Of a DNA stretch of 64,000 nucleotides, positions 50,842 through 60,584 are shown one piece after another (position 1 is the stretch's first letter; the number at the start of each line of letters is the position of its first letter). Under the pieces are notes generated by a model. It searched no databases and was not told the DNA's origin. It saw nothing but the letters and a program-made list of their open reading frames with translations. Source of the DNA: an uncultured Clostridia bacterium (lineage in GTDB: Bacteria; Bacillota; Clostridia; Oscillospirales; Ruminococcaceae); the NCBI GenBank assembly GCA_945829235.1, contig CALZUA010000008.1, positions 1 through 64,000 of the forward strand, in the 5' to 3' direction. Position numbers and translations under genes: made by a program.

Positions 50842-51837
50842 TCAATTCCCTGTAAAATTTTCTATCATTATTGCTTTTTTATTATTATAAGTACCGAGTT
50901 TTCCGTCGCACCAGTCGCGGTTGCCGACACGGACTTGAATATTCTCGGAGATTTTCTTGTTAAGCGGGATAACATCGTTAACCTGAAGCGTGAGCACCTC
51001 GTACATATCGAGATTTATCGTGCCGAGAATTGCCTTAACCTCAAGCTCGGTTGAGCTGATGCCGTACATAATGCTGTCGCGGCGCTCGTTCTCGCGGCGC
51101 TCATCGGTTTTACGCTTCGAGCCGGTGTAGCGCGAGATGAACTTGCTCATAATCTCGTCGAGGTTGATTGCGGGGATACAGACGGAGATAACCGAGCGCG
51201 TGTTGTTTATCTCAACCTCCAGCGCGACTATAATAACCGTGTCCTCGTGACCGATAGTCTGGACAACGCGCGAGTTGGTTTCGATGCCGATAAGACGTGG
51301 CTCGAGGTCGATGTGGGTGAGCCACGGCTCTTTCAGTAGTCCCGCGAACGACTTCATAATATCCGACATAATCGTGATTTCAATTTCCGTGAAATCGCGG
51401 CTGGTGTCGGAGTACTCGCCCTTGCCGCCGAGCAGACGGTCAATCATCGTGTAAGTCACGGCGTTTGACACCTGTATAATAACATCGGTTTCGCTGATTT
51501 CATCGTTTTTGATGCCGAGGTCAACCATACCCATCATAACGTAGTCGGGGAGGGCGTTGTTGAACTCGCTGTAACGCTGTTCCTCGATATTGACGAGGCT
51601 GACGCGGCAGTACAGACGGAGCATACCGGTGAGGTAAGACGACATAAGTCGCGCGTAGTTCTCGAAAATGCTCTCGAGCACCTTGATTTGTTCTTTGGTG
51701 AACTTTTTGGGGGCGCGGAAGTCGTATTCCTTAACGGTAGCCTCTTCACTCTGCTTGAAGACAGGCTCTGCGCCGCTGGCAATGCTTTTCAGCATTTCAT
51801 CAATCTGTTCTTGCGTCAATGGTGAATTATCTGCCAC
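50842..51837 (-). CDS. fliM: flagellar motor switch protein FliM
   Basis: A 331-aa FliM. The N-terminal CheY-P-binding peptide LTQEQIDEML is followed by the CheC-like middle domain (about 45-225) and the C-terminal SpoA domain. The start is GTG with GGGGTGAT upstream. 13 bp before fliY. fliL, usually just upstream of fliM, is absent. Confidence 0.95.
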   Translation of the reverse strand: MADNSPLTQEQIDEMLKSIASGAEPVFKQSEEATVKEYDFRAPKKFTKEQIKVLESIFENYARLMSSYLTGMLRLYCRVSLVNIEEQRYSEFNNALPDYVMMGMVDLGIKNDEISETDVIIQVSNAVTYTMIDRLLGGKGEYSDTSRDFTEIEITIMSDIMKSFAGLLKEPWLTHIDLEPRLIGIETNSRVVQTIGHEDTVIIVALEVEINNTRSVISVCIPAINLDEIMSKFISRYTGSKRKTDERRENERRDSIMYGISSTELEVKAILGTINLDMYEVLTLQVNDVIPLNKKISENIQVRVGNRDWCDGKLGTYNNKKAIMIENFTGN

Positions 51838-51971
51838 TATATCACCCCTCTTAAAACCTTATTTTTCGGGAAACGTTTGCCTGCACGCTGTTGCTGTTCA
51901 ACCAACCTTTACCGTTAAACCAACTACGCGCCTTTCAGCCAACGTCCCATCATTAAGCCAACTTTGCCTAA

Positions 51972-52955
51972 TTACTCGCTTTTGCTCTCGGCTTGTTCCG
52001 CAGCCACAACAAACTGGCTTGAATCGATAAAGCCCGGCCACATTGACGTACCGCCGCCCGTGCTTTCGCTGTCGTAGCGGTCCTTGATTGCGCCGATAAT
52101 CTTGTCGGCAGAGCCCTCGGGAAGCGTTGACGGGTCAACAGGCTTCTGTCCCTGCGGGTCGAACTCGCTCGTAGGCAGGTTATAGTCGTATTTGAGAATA
52201 TCCTTGATAACCTCGGGGTCGGTTAAATCAACCTCATTTTCCAACAGCGTAATCTCAACGCGTCGGTTTTTCGCCATATTTTCAACCGAATCGTTCGGAA
52301 CAACCGGCTCGTTCGGGCCGCTTGCCTTCATACGATACTTTGAAAATTCAACCGTTTCCCTGTTTTTGAGGTGCAGATAAACGCTGTTCGCGCGGTTTGC
52401 GCTCAAGAGAAAATCACCCGTTTTATCCGTACCGTCATCGGCGGTGTGACCGGAAACGGTGAGCGTTCTGATGGAACTCTGGATATATTTTATTCCGGGA
52501 ATGATGTCATCGAGCATTTTTCTGCCCTCGGGCTTGAGGATATAGCTTCCCCCGTCAAAGAAAACGGAGTCCTCAAATTGTATGTTAATGTGCGCCGCGC
52601 CCTTTTCCACGGCAACCTTGTCGGAGAGGTTGTTGTCGTCGATATACTCCTTGAGGTAGATGTAGAGCTGGTCGAAGCTCTGCGGCATTTCGCCCTCACC
52701 GCCCGTCTGCTGTGGGTTGTCGTCGGTAATTCCGCCCGTACTCTCGGCGGCGGGGTCGAGGTCTGCGACAACATCGTTCACATACTTGCCGCGTGACTGA
52801 AACGCCTGATAGATGAACTGCAATTTCGTTTCATCAAGGTTGGAGCACGCGAACAGCAGTACGAAAAACGTAAGCAAGAGCGTAACCATGTCCGCGTATG
52901 TATTCAGCCAGTCGCCGACATTGCTGTCGCCCTTTTTCGGAGGCAATTTTGCCAT
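51972..52955 (-). CDS. motB: flagellar motor stator protein MotB
   Basis: A 327-aa stator subunit. One N-terminal membrane segment carries the proton-binding Asp22 (NTYADMVTLLLTFFVLLFA). A periplasm-facing OmpA-like peptidoglycan-binding domain follows (about 135-250), then an extended C-terminal tail of about 75 residues. The start at 52955 has AAGGAG 9 nt upstream. The 134-bp gap to fliM has degenerate repeat fragments (GTTCAACCAAC, TTAAGCCAAC) and no fliL. Confidence 0.94.
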   Translation of the reverse strand: MAKLPPKKGDSNVGDWLNTYADMVTLLLTFFVLLFACSNLDETKLQFIYQAFQSRGKYVNDVVADLDPAAESTGGITDDNPQQTGGEGEMPQSFDQLYIYLKEYIDDNNLSDKVAVEKGAAHINIQFEDSVFFDGGSYILKPEGRKMLDDIIPGIKYIQSSIRTLTVSGHTADDGTDKTGDFLLSANRANSVYLHLKNRETVEFSKYRMKASGPNEPVVPNDSVENMAKNRRVEITLLENEVDLTDPEVIKDILKYDYNLPTSEFDPQGQKPVDPSTLPEGSADKIIGAIKDRYDSESTGGGTSMWPGFIDSSQFVVAAEQAESKSE

Positions 52956-53230
52956 TTCGCCCAACTCCTTCCCAAGGTCAACGCCGCGCGGTCGGTTGTT
53001 CCGCCTTAGCCGCACGGAATTGCCATTGATTTCCTATATTTAGAAATTATTCCCATTAAACGGAAATAACTGTCAAAAGGCACACTTTGCCCTTTAACAT
53101 CTCTCACTATTATAACACACATTTGCGAAAATTGCAAATACTTTTTTTGTATTTTGTTAAATTTTTATGAAATTTTATAATAATGTACATAAAAATTCCG
53201 CTCGAGCAAATTTTTGTGAAAAATGCACAA

Positions 53231-54031
53231 TTATTTTGCGGCAGTTTCTGGCTTTTTGGCGCTCTTCGGGAGCATAAACTCGAGCTTCTCCTGTATGTAA
53301 CGCGGGTTGGAGCCGCCGGCGATTGCCAGAACGCCCTCCTCGATGATTTGCATACACAAAAGTTCCTCATCGTGGGTGTTCTTGAGCGCCATACCGACAG
53401 GCGCCATCAGGACGTTTGCGAAAAGTGAACCGTAGAACGTTGTGATAAGCGCGGTCGCCATACCGCCGGTCAGCGCCTGCGGGTTTGAAAGGTCAAGGCT
53501 CGCGAGCATATTGATAAGTCCGACGAGCGTTCCGAGCATACCGAACGCGGGGAAAACCGCAACGCCCTTTTCAAAGAACGCGCGTCCGTTTTCGTGACGT
53601 TCGCACATAAACATAATCGTGTCGTCGAGCATTCCGCGCACCTTTTCGGGGTCGTTCGCGTCAACAATCAGCATAAGGCTGGACTTCATAAACGGGTCTG
53701 CGCACTGGTTCGCGCTCTCCTCGAGGGCGAGCAGGCCGCGTGTACGGGCAACCTGCGCGTACTCAACGATATCGGCGATGTACTTGTTCGGGTCGTACTT
53801 TTTCGGCTTGATAGCAAGTCCGAGACGCTTTCCAACGCCCTTCAGATACGACATCGGGTAAGACGCGACAAGACAGCCTATCGTACCGCCGACCGTGATA
53901 CACAGCGACTGGATATCGATAAAGTTCGTGAACGCACCGAAATCAATCGTGCCCTTCGCCATATCGAAAACGATACCGAAAACAACCATTCCGAATGCCA
54001 AAACCCAGCCTATGATAAGCGATAAATTCAA
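53231..54031 (-). CDS. motA: flagellar motor stator protein MotA
   Basis: A 266-aa stator protein with four membrane segments. The family stretch FPAFGMLGTLVGLINMLASL and the cytoplasmic loop with its charged residues (about 85-140) are intact. The start is TTG with GAGGGA 6 nt upstream. motB follows after about 275 bp that are AT-rich and may hold a weak promoter. Confidence 0.94.
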   Translation of the reverse strand: MNLSLIIGWVLAFGMVVFGIVFDMAKGTIDFGAFTNFIDIQSLCITVGGTIGCLVASYPMSYLKGVGKRLGLAIKPKKYDPNKYIADIVEYAQVARTRGLLALEESANQCADPFMKSSLMLIVDANDPEKVRGMLDDTIMFMCERHENGRAFFEKGVAVFPAFGMLGTLVGLINMLASLDLSNPQALTGGMATALITTFYGSLFANVLMAPVGMALKNTHDEELLCMQIIEEGVLAIAGGSNPRYIQEKLEFMLPKSAKKPETAAK

Positions 54032-54068
54032 AATAATCCCTCATTTCAGTTTTTTTGCAATCCTTGCA

Positions 54069-54290
54069 TTATGTCAAAGGAGCGTCCGTTTTTCGTGCTT
54101 TAAAGCGTTCACGGCGCGCCAACCTATTGCTTTCGCGAATTTTTTCCACAAGTTCGTTCAAGCTTTCACGAACGATGTAGCTGTGCCCGTTTTCGAGAAC
54201 AATCACGGTATCGGGCGTTTCATTAACAACTTCGATGAGCTCCTCGTTCAACAGGAACTCTTTTCCGTCAAGCCTTGTCAGAATAATCAT
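54069..54290 (-). CDS. flbD: flagellar FlbD family protein
   Basis: A 73-aa small protein. IILTRLDGKEFLLNEELIEVVNETPDTVI with a later VLENGHSYIVRES is the FlbD (SwrD) signature. In Bacillus SwrD raises motor torque. It lies between flgE and motA, the usual place. Confidence 0.93.
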   Translation of the reverse strand: MIILTRLDGKEFLLNEELIEVVNETPDTVIVLENGHSYIVRESLNELVEKIRESNRLARRERFKARKTDAPLT

Positions 54291-54350
54291 AATTTACCGC
54301 CAAATCAACTCACGCGCGGGGTTTTTACGCCCCGCGCCGAGCGTAATCAA

Positions 54351-56855
54351 TTATCTCTTGAGCGAGAGAAGCTCTTCAAGCATCGTGTCGGAAACCGTGA
54401 TAACACGGGAGTTCGCTTGGAAACCTCTCTGCGTGGTAATCATATCGGTGAACTCCTGCGAAAGGTCAACGTTGGACATCTCGAGGGTGTTGGAGAGGAT
54501 ACTTCCCGCGCCGCTGTCGCCGCCTGCTGTCGCGAGCTTGGGTGAACCGGAAGCAACCGTTTCCGCGAAATTCGTACCGCCGACCTGTGAAAGACCGTTC
54601 GGGTTCTCGAACAGCGCGATATCGATACGACCGAGCGTGAGGTAGCCGTGAACGGGGTGAATACCAACAATCGTGCCGTCCGTCTGGATTACAACATCGC
54701 AGGAATCCAGCGGCTGAGGTCCGCCAAGACGTCCGTCCTCGAGAGCGAACGTGGAAAGGCTCTTTGCAACGCCCGTGAAGAAGCTGTCCGCGCCGTCCAT
54801 CGGTGAAATCGAGGGGTTGCCGCCGTAGAACGCCTCTCTCATCTGCGGGTTCCAGTCTGTAAAAGTCTCTGGTGTAAAAGGCTTATTATCGGGTGCTGGG
54901 GAAGGTGTATCTGTAACTGTACCGTTCGTAAAGTCTAAGTTTGTAGCACCTGTTACTGTTCTTTTTGCACCATTAGGGTCGGTTTCTGTCTTGGTAAATG
55001 TATAGTCTGGATATGTACCCGATGCCGTAATTTCAACAACATTTTTACCTTCTGCAGTAAAGTCCGTTGATGAACCATTTGTTCCGTCTGCTTTTTTATA
55101 CTCAACCGAATAATCCGCATATCCATCAACATCTCCATGTGTAAATCTTCCATCTTTTGATTTGGCTGTCGCATTCTTTGTAATCTTTTGTGCTCCAGAC
55201 GGGTCGGTTTCGATTATATCATATAGAACCTTGGTTCTTGTAGAATCAATTTTCATTTTAGAATCATTCTCAACGAAACCCGCTTCTGTACTTACTACAT
55301 TACCACCTATTGGTATGCCGTTAGAATTGAATTCTACTACTTTCTCTATTACCTTTTTTTTGCCATTCGAGTCAGTTAATGTTACGGTATACATGCCCTT
55401 TTCGGTAATCTCAACAGAATTATCTCTCAACCCAGAGATGTTTGCCAAGGTGAGAATTTTCTTCTCGTTACCACGCGCCGCAGTCTTGATTTCGTCGTTG
55501 ATATCGGCAACAGTCGTGTCGTTGCAAACCGTGATGGTAAGCTCGTTTTCGTTCCAAACGGCGTTTGTCTTGCCGTAGCCCGAAACATAAGCGAAAGTTA
55601 CCTTATAATTGTTCGCATATTCGCCCGCAACGGTTGCTGCAACGTCAAAACTGCCTGAATCTTTGTTTGTACCGTCTAATTTCTGCGGATTTGCCGCCAT
55701 ATTTGTAAGTATGGTTTCTCTTGTTTTTTTGTCAGACGGAAGTACAAAGTTTGTGCAAGTAAGTTCAGGAATTGTAGGATTTTCAGAAGTTAACTTCTTA
55801 ATCGCGTTGTTGATTTCCTCTGCTGTTGAATCGTTATTAACAGTAATAGTCCAAGTGTTAGTAGCCGAATCATAAGCTGCGCCGGAAGTGGATACGTCCT
55901 GGTCATAATTTATTTGAGCTATAACTTTTGGGTTTCCAAGAACCTTGCTTGTTGCAAATCCAATGTAAGCATGTTTTTTCACAGTTGCTCCGGCTGCGTC
56001 CTTTTCGGTGTAGGTCTGGTGGAACATACAGCTGTCGTTGGTGGTCTTGAAATTCAAGCCTGTGATGCTGTTCTTTGCGATAACCGCCTCGGGATTGTCG
56101 GGAATGCTCTCGAACTCAAACTGAAGCGTGCAGTCATCGGGAAGCGTAACACCGCCTGCGTCAAGCGCTTTCTGAATAGCCAGCTCGAAATCGGGCTCGG
56201 AAGCGTACTGTTCGTCCTGATTGAAGAAAATGTTGAGAATTCCGTTTGCATAGGTAGCGTAAGGATACTCAGCGGGAGTGAAAGTAACCGACATATCCGT
56301 GTTATCGGAAGGCGCGCTCATCGAGAGCGTTACATTCACGCCGTTTACCTTCTTTGTAGCGGAAGAAGCGTGCGCGTCGGTGTCGGGAATGATAATTCTG
56401 ATTGCCTCGGAGGAGGGCTCAACACCGTTTGAGTCGCCCGTTACGCCGAGAACGTGATAACCGGAAGCGTTTACAAGGTAGCCGTCCGCGTCAACGGAGA
56501 AAGCGCCCGCTCTTGTGTAGTATATGTTGCCCGAGCCGTCCATAACCTGGAAGAAGCCCTCGCCGTCAAGAGCCATATCCCACTTGCTGTCGGTGTAGGT
56601 GAAGCCCGACTGCGTCATATTGGCAACGGTCGAGTTCAGACGAACACCGTAACCTACCTGTGCAGGGTTTACACCGCCGAGCGTGGAAGTACCCGAAGAC
56701 GGGTTGATTTTATTCTGATAGTAAACGTCCTTGAACGTTACTACGCCTGCTTTAAAGCCTGTGGTGTTTACGTTTGCGATATTGTTACCGATAACGTCCA
56801 TTTTGGACTGGTGCGTTTTCAATCCGGAAACGCCCGAATATAACGATTTAACCAT
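54351..56855 (-). CDS. flgE: flagellar hook protein FlgE with large Ig-like insertion
   Basis: An 834-aa hook protein, about twice the usual length. The N-terminal rod motif (GLKTHQSKMDVIGNNIANVNTTG, from 11), the D1 segment MALDGEGFFQVMDGSGNIYYTRAGAF (94-119), and the C-terminal part (about 662-834, ending SNVDLSQEFTDMITTQRGFQANSRVITV) are normal. Residues about 290-660 are an insertion. It has a duplicated module (TWTITVNNDSTAEEINNAI at 334-352, LTITVCNDTTVADINDEI at 439-456) and three Ig-like units with TDxxGxKK (near 494, 550 and 625). The insert DNA (about 54,900-55,420) is AT-richer than the rest. The start at 56855 follows GGAGGTC. Confidence 0.93.
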   Translation of the reverse strand: MVKSLYSGVSGLKTHQSKMDVIGNNIANVNTTGFKAGVVTFKDVYYQNKINPSSGTSTLGGVNPAQVGYGVRLNSTVANMTQSGFTYTDSKWDMALDGEGFFQVMDGSGNIYYTRAGAFSVDADGYLVNASGYHVLGVTGDSNGVEPSSEAIRIIIPDTDAHASSATKKVNGVNVTLSMSAPSDNTDMSVTFTPAEYPYATYANGILNIFFNQDEQYASEPDFELAIQKALDAGGVTLPDDCTLQFEFESIPDNPEAVIAKNSITGLNFKTTNDSCMFHQTYTEKDAAGATVKKHAYIGFATSKVLGNPKVIAQINYDQDVSTSGAAYDSATNTWTITVNNDSTAEEINNAIKKLTSENPTIPELTCTNFVLPSDKKTRETILTNMAANPQKLDGTNKDSGSFDVAATVAGEYANNYKVTFAYVSGYGKTNAVWNENELTITVCNDTTVADINDEIKTAARGNEKKILTLANISGLRDNSVEITEKGMYTVTLTDSNGKKKVIEKVVEFNSNGIPIGGNVVSTEAGFVENDSKMKIDSTRTKVLYDIIETDPSGAQKITKNATAKSKDGRFTHGDVDGYADYSVEYKKADGTNGSSTDFTAEGKNVVEITASGTYPDYTFTKTETDPNGAKRTVTGATNLDFTNGTVTDTPSPAPDNKPFTPETFTDWNPQMREAFYGGNPSISPMDGADSFFTGVAKSLSTFALEDGRLGGPQPLDSCDVVIQTDGTIVGIHPVHGYLTLGRIDIALFENPNGLSQVGGTNFAETVASGSPKLATAGGDSGAGSILSNTLEMSNVDLSQEFTDMITTQRGFQANSRVITVSDTMLEELLSLKR

Positions 56856-56938
56856 ATTGACCTCCAAATTTGTTATTTACCGTGTGCGTGACTTCATTCG
56901 CAAGCCCCGCTTGAATTCCCGAAGGTCCATTCAGTAGT

Positions 56939-56958
56939 ATGAACACGAATGTGTTCAT
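56939..56958. other. 20-bp palindrome at flagellar operon protein stop
   Basis: ATGAACAC, loop GAAT, GTGTTCAT. It overlaps the stop codon of the gene at 56955 and precedes flgE by about 85 bp on the minus strand. It may be a protein-binding operator or an RNA hairpin between two genes. Confidence 0.5.
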
Positions 56959-57356
56959 ATGATCACGGTAGAATCAATTTTTGTGAAAATGTTCCCTTTA
57001 AGCTCCTCTTGAGCTATGGCGGTGACAACCTTGTTGTTCTTGACGCTTACCACAAAAGCGTTGCTGTCCACAAGAACGAGCGCGTCGCTGCTTCCCTTGT
57101 CCGCGGCAATTTCAACCGCTTTGTTAAGCCGCTCGAGCGTGTCGCCCTCGGTCACGTCGATACTCCTCTCCGACAACCGCTGAATAGCGTGCTTCGAGAA
57201 CTCGATTCCGTGTTTTTCCTCGATTTTGCTTTTCAGAGCCGCCGCAAAGCTCTCGCCCTCGGCTTCCTGAACGCTCGGGGAATTTTCGGGTGTAACGCCG
57301 TTTCCCGTGGTAACGCTTATTTTATTGCTAAGCGCCAGATATTCGCTTATCAGCAT
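56955..57356 (-). CDS. flagellar operon protein (TIGR02530 type)
   Basis: A 133-aa protein that sits between flgD and flgE as in many Firmicutes. HGIEFSKHAIQRLSERSIDVTEGDTLERLNKAVEIA is the family core, followed by DSNAFVVSVKNNKVVTAI. The role in hook assembly is not defined. AAGGAGG upstream of the ATG. Confidence 0.88.
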   Translation of the reverse strand: MLISEYLALSNKISVTTGNGVTPENSPSVQEAEGESFAAALKSKIEEKHGIEFSKHAIQRLSERSIDVTEGDTLERLNKAVEIAADKGSSDALVLVDSNAFVVSVKNNKVVTAIAQEELKGNIFTKIDSTVII

Positions 57357-57377
57357 AAAACAAGCCTCCTTGCCAAA

Positions 57378-58223
57378 TCAGCCCTCGATACCCTGAACCG
57401 CTTGGATTTGTTCTTCTTCCTCCTCGTCCACGATATCGGCGATGTCCTCTACATTTTTGTCGGGAATAACCGCTCCCATCTGAAGCACGGTTTCTTCCTC
57501 GTTATTGTCGATTAGGTCCTGTTCACCGTTCTGCGTGTTGTCCTCGATAACGGTCGCGTAAGTAACCTCGGTGATATCTGCGAGCGCGTAAACTCTGTCG
57601 TTGATAACCGCGGAAATAACGCCGTCCTTAATCCGAATGGACGCGATAAAGCCTTCGTCCTCGGTGGAAACGCCGTCCTCGGTTTTCTTGACCGACGCGT
57701 ACATACCGACCATTGCCGAAGCTCTTGCGATGCTGTCGCCGAGCGCGTTCTGCGTGTTCAAAAGGCCGTCCGTGTTGTCGGAGCCGCTCTTTTCGGTATC
57801 CTTAACCGCGGTGATTTTCGACAAATCAAAGCTCTCGCCGTCAATTTTCACGGTGTAACTGTTGTTCGAGCTGTTCTTGGTAACGCTCTCGACAACGCCC
57901 GTTTTTGTGACAAGATTTTTGCCGTCCATCTTAGAAGCGGTTGCGGTTTTTCCGACAAGACTAGCCGCGTAGTTTGCCATAGCATAGGTGCTCGAATCGC
58001 GCGCGTACTGCATCTGACTGAACGTTGCCAGCTGAGAGATAAACTCGGTGTTCGAGGTTGGCTCAAGCGGGTCTTGGTTGGTCATTTCGGCAACCAGAAG
58101 CTGCATAAACGTTTCGGAATTAACCAGCTCGTTTGTCGCGTCAACGTATTTGTCCTTGTGCTTTTCGTAGTTGGACTGCGCCTGTTGCGCCGATGATAAA
58201 ATTCCAGAAATATCTGTTGGCAT
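57378..58223 (-). CDS. flgD: flagellar hook capping protein FlgD
   Basis: A 281-aa scaffold protein for hook growth. The N-terminal ETFMQLLVAEMTNQDPLEPTSNTEFISQLATFSQM is the export and capping signature. The middle is the FlgD Tudor-like part. The last 60 residues are an unusual acidic tail (DNNEEETVLQ...VDEEEEEQIQ). GGAGG upstream; fliK ends 21 bp before. Confidence 0.93.
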   Translation of the reverse strand: MPTDISGILSSAQQAQSNYEKHKDKYVDATNELVNSETFMQLLVAEMTNQDPLEPTSNTEFISQLATFSQMQYARDSSTYAMANYAASLVGKTATASKMDGKNLVTKTGVVESVTKNSSNNSYTVKIDGESFDLSKITAVKDTEKSGSDNTDGLLNTQNALGDSIARASAMVGMYASVKKTEDGVSTEDEGFIASIRIKDGVISAVINDRVYALADITEVTYATVIEDNTQNGEQDLIDNNEEETVLQMGAVIPDKNVEDIADIVDEEEEEQIQAVQGIEG

Positions 58224-58244
58224 AATTTTCCTCCTTTCAAAAAT

Positions 58245-59834
58245 TTACATAGCCGCGATAATGTCCGCGAACGTTTTTTCGTCATCGTCATCGGCTTCAT
58301 CATTTTGGCTTTGTTGCGTGAAATAGGGATTTTTGCTACTGCCGTTGTAGTCCTGCGCGTAAGCCTCCTGCTGTGACTCGCGAACCGTCTGCCAGCTTTC
58401 GAGGTTGACGCCGCTGTCCTTGAGGTTGGACTGCATAAGCTCGCTGTGTTGCTCAAGAACTCGCTGAGTTCGAGCGTTCTCCGCCGCAATTGTCACAGAA
58501 ACCGCGCCGTCTGCCGTTTTGGTCATTTTGACGGTAATTCTGCCCAGTTCCTCGGGATTGAGCACGAGCGAATACTCGGTCTGCTCCTTGTTCTCGGAAA
58601 CCGCAGTCTGAACCGCCTTCATTGCTTGGCTGATGATTTCACTCGGTCTTACGGAAACCTCGCCGTCCTCGCGTCTGAACACAATCGGACTGTCTGCGTT
58701 AAGCGGGTTTTGCGTGCTCACGGAAACATTTGTCTGCTCGGAAACCGGCTTTGCCTTCGCGTTTTTGAGCATCTCAAGCTCCTCGCTAACCGTGGTTGTG
58801 ACGCTCCCCGCGCGCTGTTTGAACTCGGGAATTTCCGCACTCTGTTCAGCATTTTCAGCCTTTTCGGGATTGTCGGGTAACTTTTCCGCCGCGTTATCCA
58901 CAACAGCTTTTTCCGCCGCCTTTACCTCGGGCACCTCAACCGTTTTGGTTTCAACCTTTGAGATTTCGCCCTCGGAAACCGCCTTTTGAAGCACGTTCAG
59001 CTTCTCCTCACCGAGATTTTGAAGCTCCTCGGGAACCTTGCTCTGCGTAAACGCTTGTTGCTCGGGATTGGCGTTGTTCTGCGGATTTTCTGTGTTCGCC
59101 GCCAACTCAACGGGTATTTCCGCAGTTTCGTCATTTTGCACAAACACGTCAAACCTGCCGGCATCGGTAGTCTGTGTCTTTTGCTCAGTTTTCTGCGGGA
59201 ACTCAGGAATTTGCTCCGTTTGAACCGCCGCGACCTCGGAAACCGCGACTTGCTCGTTTACCTCAACAAGCTCGGCTTTTTCAACCGTTTCCTCGCCCGT
59301 CATTGCCTTAACAAGCTGAGCAAGCTCAGCAAGAACACCGCTGTTCTGAAGTTGCTTTGTGAAATCGTTATTGACGGTTTCATCGTTTTTCGGGAAGAAA
59401 TCCTCGGCTGATTGCTCGGGAAGCTGTTCGGAAGCGTTCTCACCAAAAGCGGAAAGCGCTTGCAAAAATTCGGGCGTGAGCAACTCAATCGGAAGATTTT
59501 CCACGTTAATCTCGCCTTTGAACACCTTTAAAGCCAAATCGCGCGGATTTTCGGGCATCACCCGACCGGTATCCTTGTCGATGTAGATAACACCGGCTTT
59601 TTCGAGGTCTTCGAGCGTGGGAACGTCGTATTTCCCGCTGTCAAGCGCGTCCTGCACATCGCTGAATTTCTGCGATTTTCCGTCAAACTGCGCGAGCATT
59701 TCCTCGAATCTGGAGCTTTGCTGTTGGTCCTCAAAAGCCGCCGCGTCAAAATTTCTCTGCGCCATCGCCGCATCGGAAATCGCGTAGTCGCTACGCAAAT
59801 TCGCCGTGCTCGGTGCATTCAAGCTAACTGCCAT
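58245..59834 (-). CDS. fliK: flagellar hook-length control protein FliK
   Basis: A 529-aa molecular ruler. The first 370 residues are low complexity, rich in Gln, Glu, Ala and Asn, without stable motifs. The conserved C-terminal domain (about 410-490) contains EYSLVLNPEELGRITVKMTK and LEQHSELMQSNLKDSGVNL, which contacts FlhB. AGGAGGTGAG precedes the ATG. Confidence 0.92.
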   Translation of the reverse strand: MAVSLNAPSTANLRSDYAISDAAMAQRNFDAAAFEDQQQSSRFEEMLAQFDGKSQKFSDVQDALDSGKYDVPTLEDLEKAGVIYIDKDTGRVMPENPRDLALKVFKGEINVENLPIELLTPEFLQALSAFGENASEQLPEQSAEDFFPKNDETVNNDFTKQLQNSGVLAELAQLVKAMTGEETVEKAELVEVNEQVAVSEVAAVQTEQIPEFPQKTEQKTQTTDAGRFDVFVQNDETAEIPVELAANTENPQNNANPEQQAFTQSKVPEELQNLGEEKLNVLQKAVSEGEISKVETKTVEVPEVKAAEKAVVDNAAEKLPDNPEKAENAEQSAEIPEFKQRAGSVTTTVSEELEMLKNAKAKPVSEQTNVSVSTQNPLNADSPIVFRREDGEVSVRPSEIISQAMKAVQTAVSENKEQTEYSLVLNPEELGRITVKMTKTADGAVSVTIAAENARTQRVLEQHSELMQSNLKDSGVNLESWQTVRESQQEAYAQDYNGSSKNPYFTQQSQNDEADDDDEKTFADIIAAM

Positions 59835-60063
59835 TTTCTCACCTCCTACTTATTTAATTATATATCAAGGCAAAATGCCGTTGATAACGATTTTGTCGGC
59901 AACCATCGCGGCTGTACCATCACCAGCTCTCACCGTGCCGCTTAACAAGCCGCTCAACCGCTGTTTTTCAACTCGTCAACGCTTGCCACGCTTTCACGTT
60001 AACCCATCGCAACTGTACCACAGCAAAACTGCTGTTATCCACAACAGTTTGCAACGCTAACCG

Positions 60064-60522
60064 CTACTTTTGCGCCGCGATAACGCTCCGCACTGCGCCG
60101 CCGCTGACGAACTCCTCGATGAAGAGCTCGTTTTCCTTGCCCTCGGCAGCCTTATACTCCTCGAGTTGCTTTTCCTCGAGCTTTTCGAGGGTGCGCACGT
60201 CCTTTGTTGCGTCCACGACAACCGAAAGTTGCTTTTCAATCTCCTGTTGCTTGAGGATTGCGCGTTGTTCACACTCGTGGATTTCCTGCTGTAAAGTCAC
60301 GATATAGCGCTTTCGCATACTGATTTCAGCCGCGGGAAGCCCCGCCGCGCTTGATGTCACAAGGTCGTTCGAGTACTTGACAACCTTTTCGATAAGCTCC
60401 TCGCGCCTGTCGTTTATGCGCTTGAGGTCACCCTGAAGCGCCGCGAGCGCGTTTTTTTGTCGGTCAAGCTCCTGCTCGCGGAAATCCATCAACTTTTGCA
60501 AGGTAAACTGAAATTTCTTCAT
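60064..60522 (-). CDS. fliJ: flagellar export protein FliJ
   Basis: A 152-aa coiled-coil stalk protein of the export ATPase. KKFQFTLQKLMDFREQELDRQKNALA is the family N-terminus. Almost the whole protein is helical, ending in a short tail. The start at 60522 has AAGGGAG upstream. The 229-bp gap after it holds no gene. Confidence 0.9.
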   Translation of the reverse strand: MKKFQFTLQKLMDFREQELDRQKNALAALQGDLKRINDRREELIEKVVKYSNDLVTSSAAGLPAAEISMRKRYIVTLQQEIHECEQRAILKQQEIEKQLSVVVDATKDVRTLEKLEEKQLEEYKAAEGKENELFIEEFVSGGAVRSVIAAQK

Positions 60523-60584
60523 CAAAATCTCCCTTGAAACACATTGTTTCACGTCACAACCCGCGGTTTTATCAAGCAAAACGC

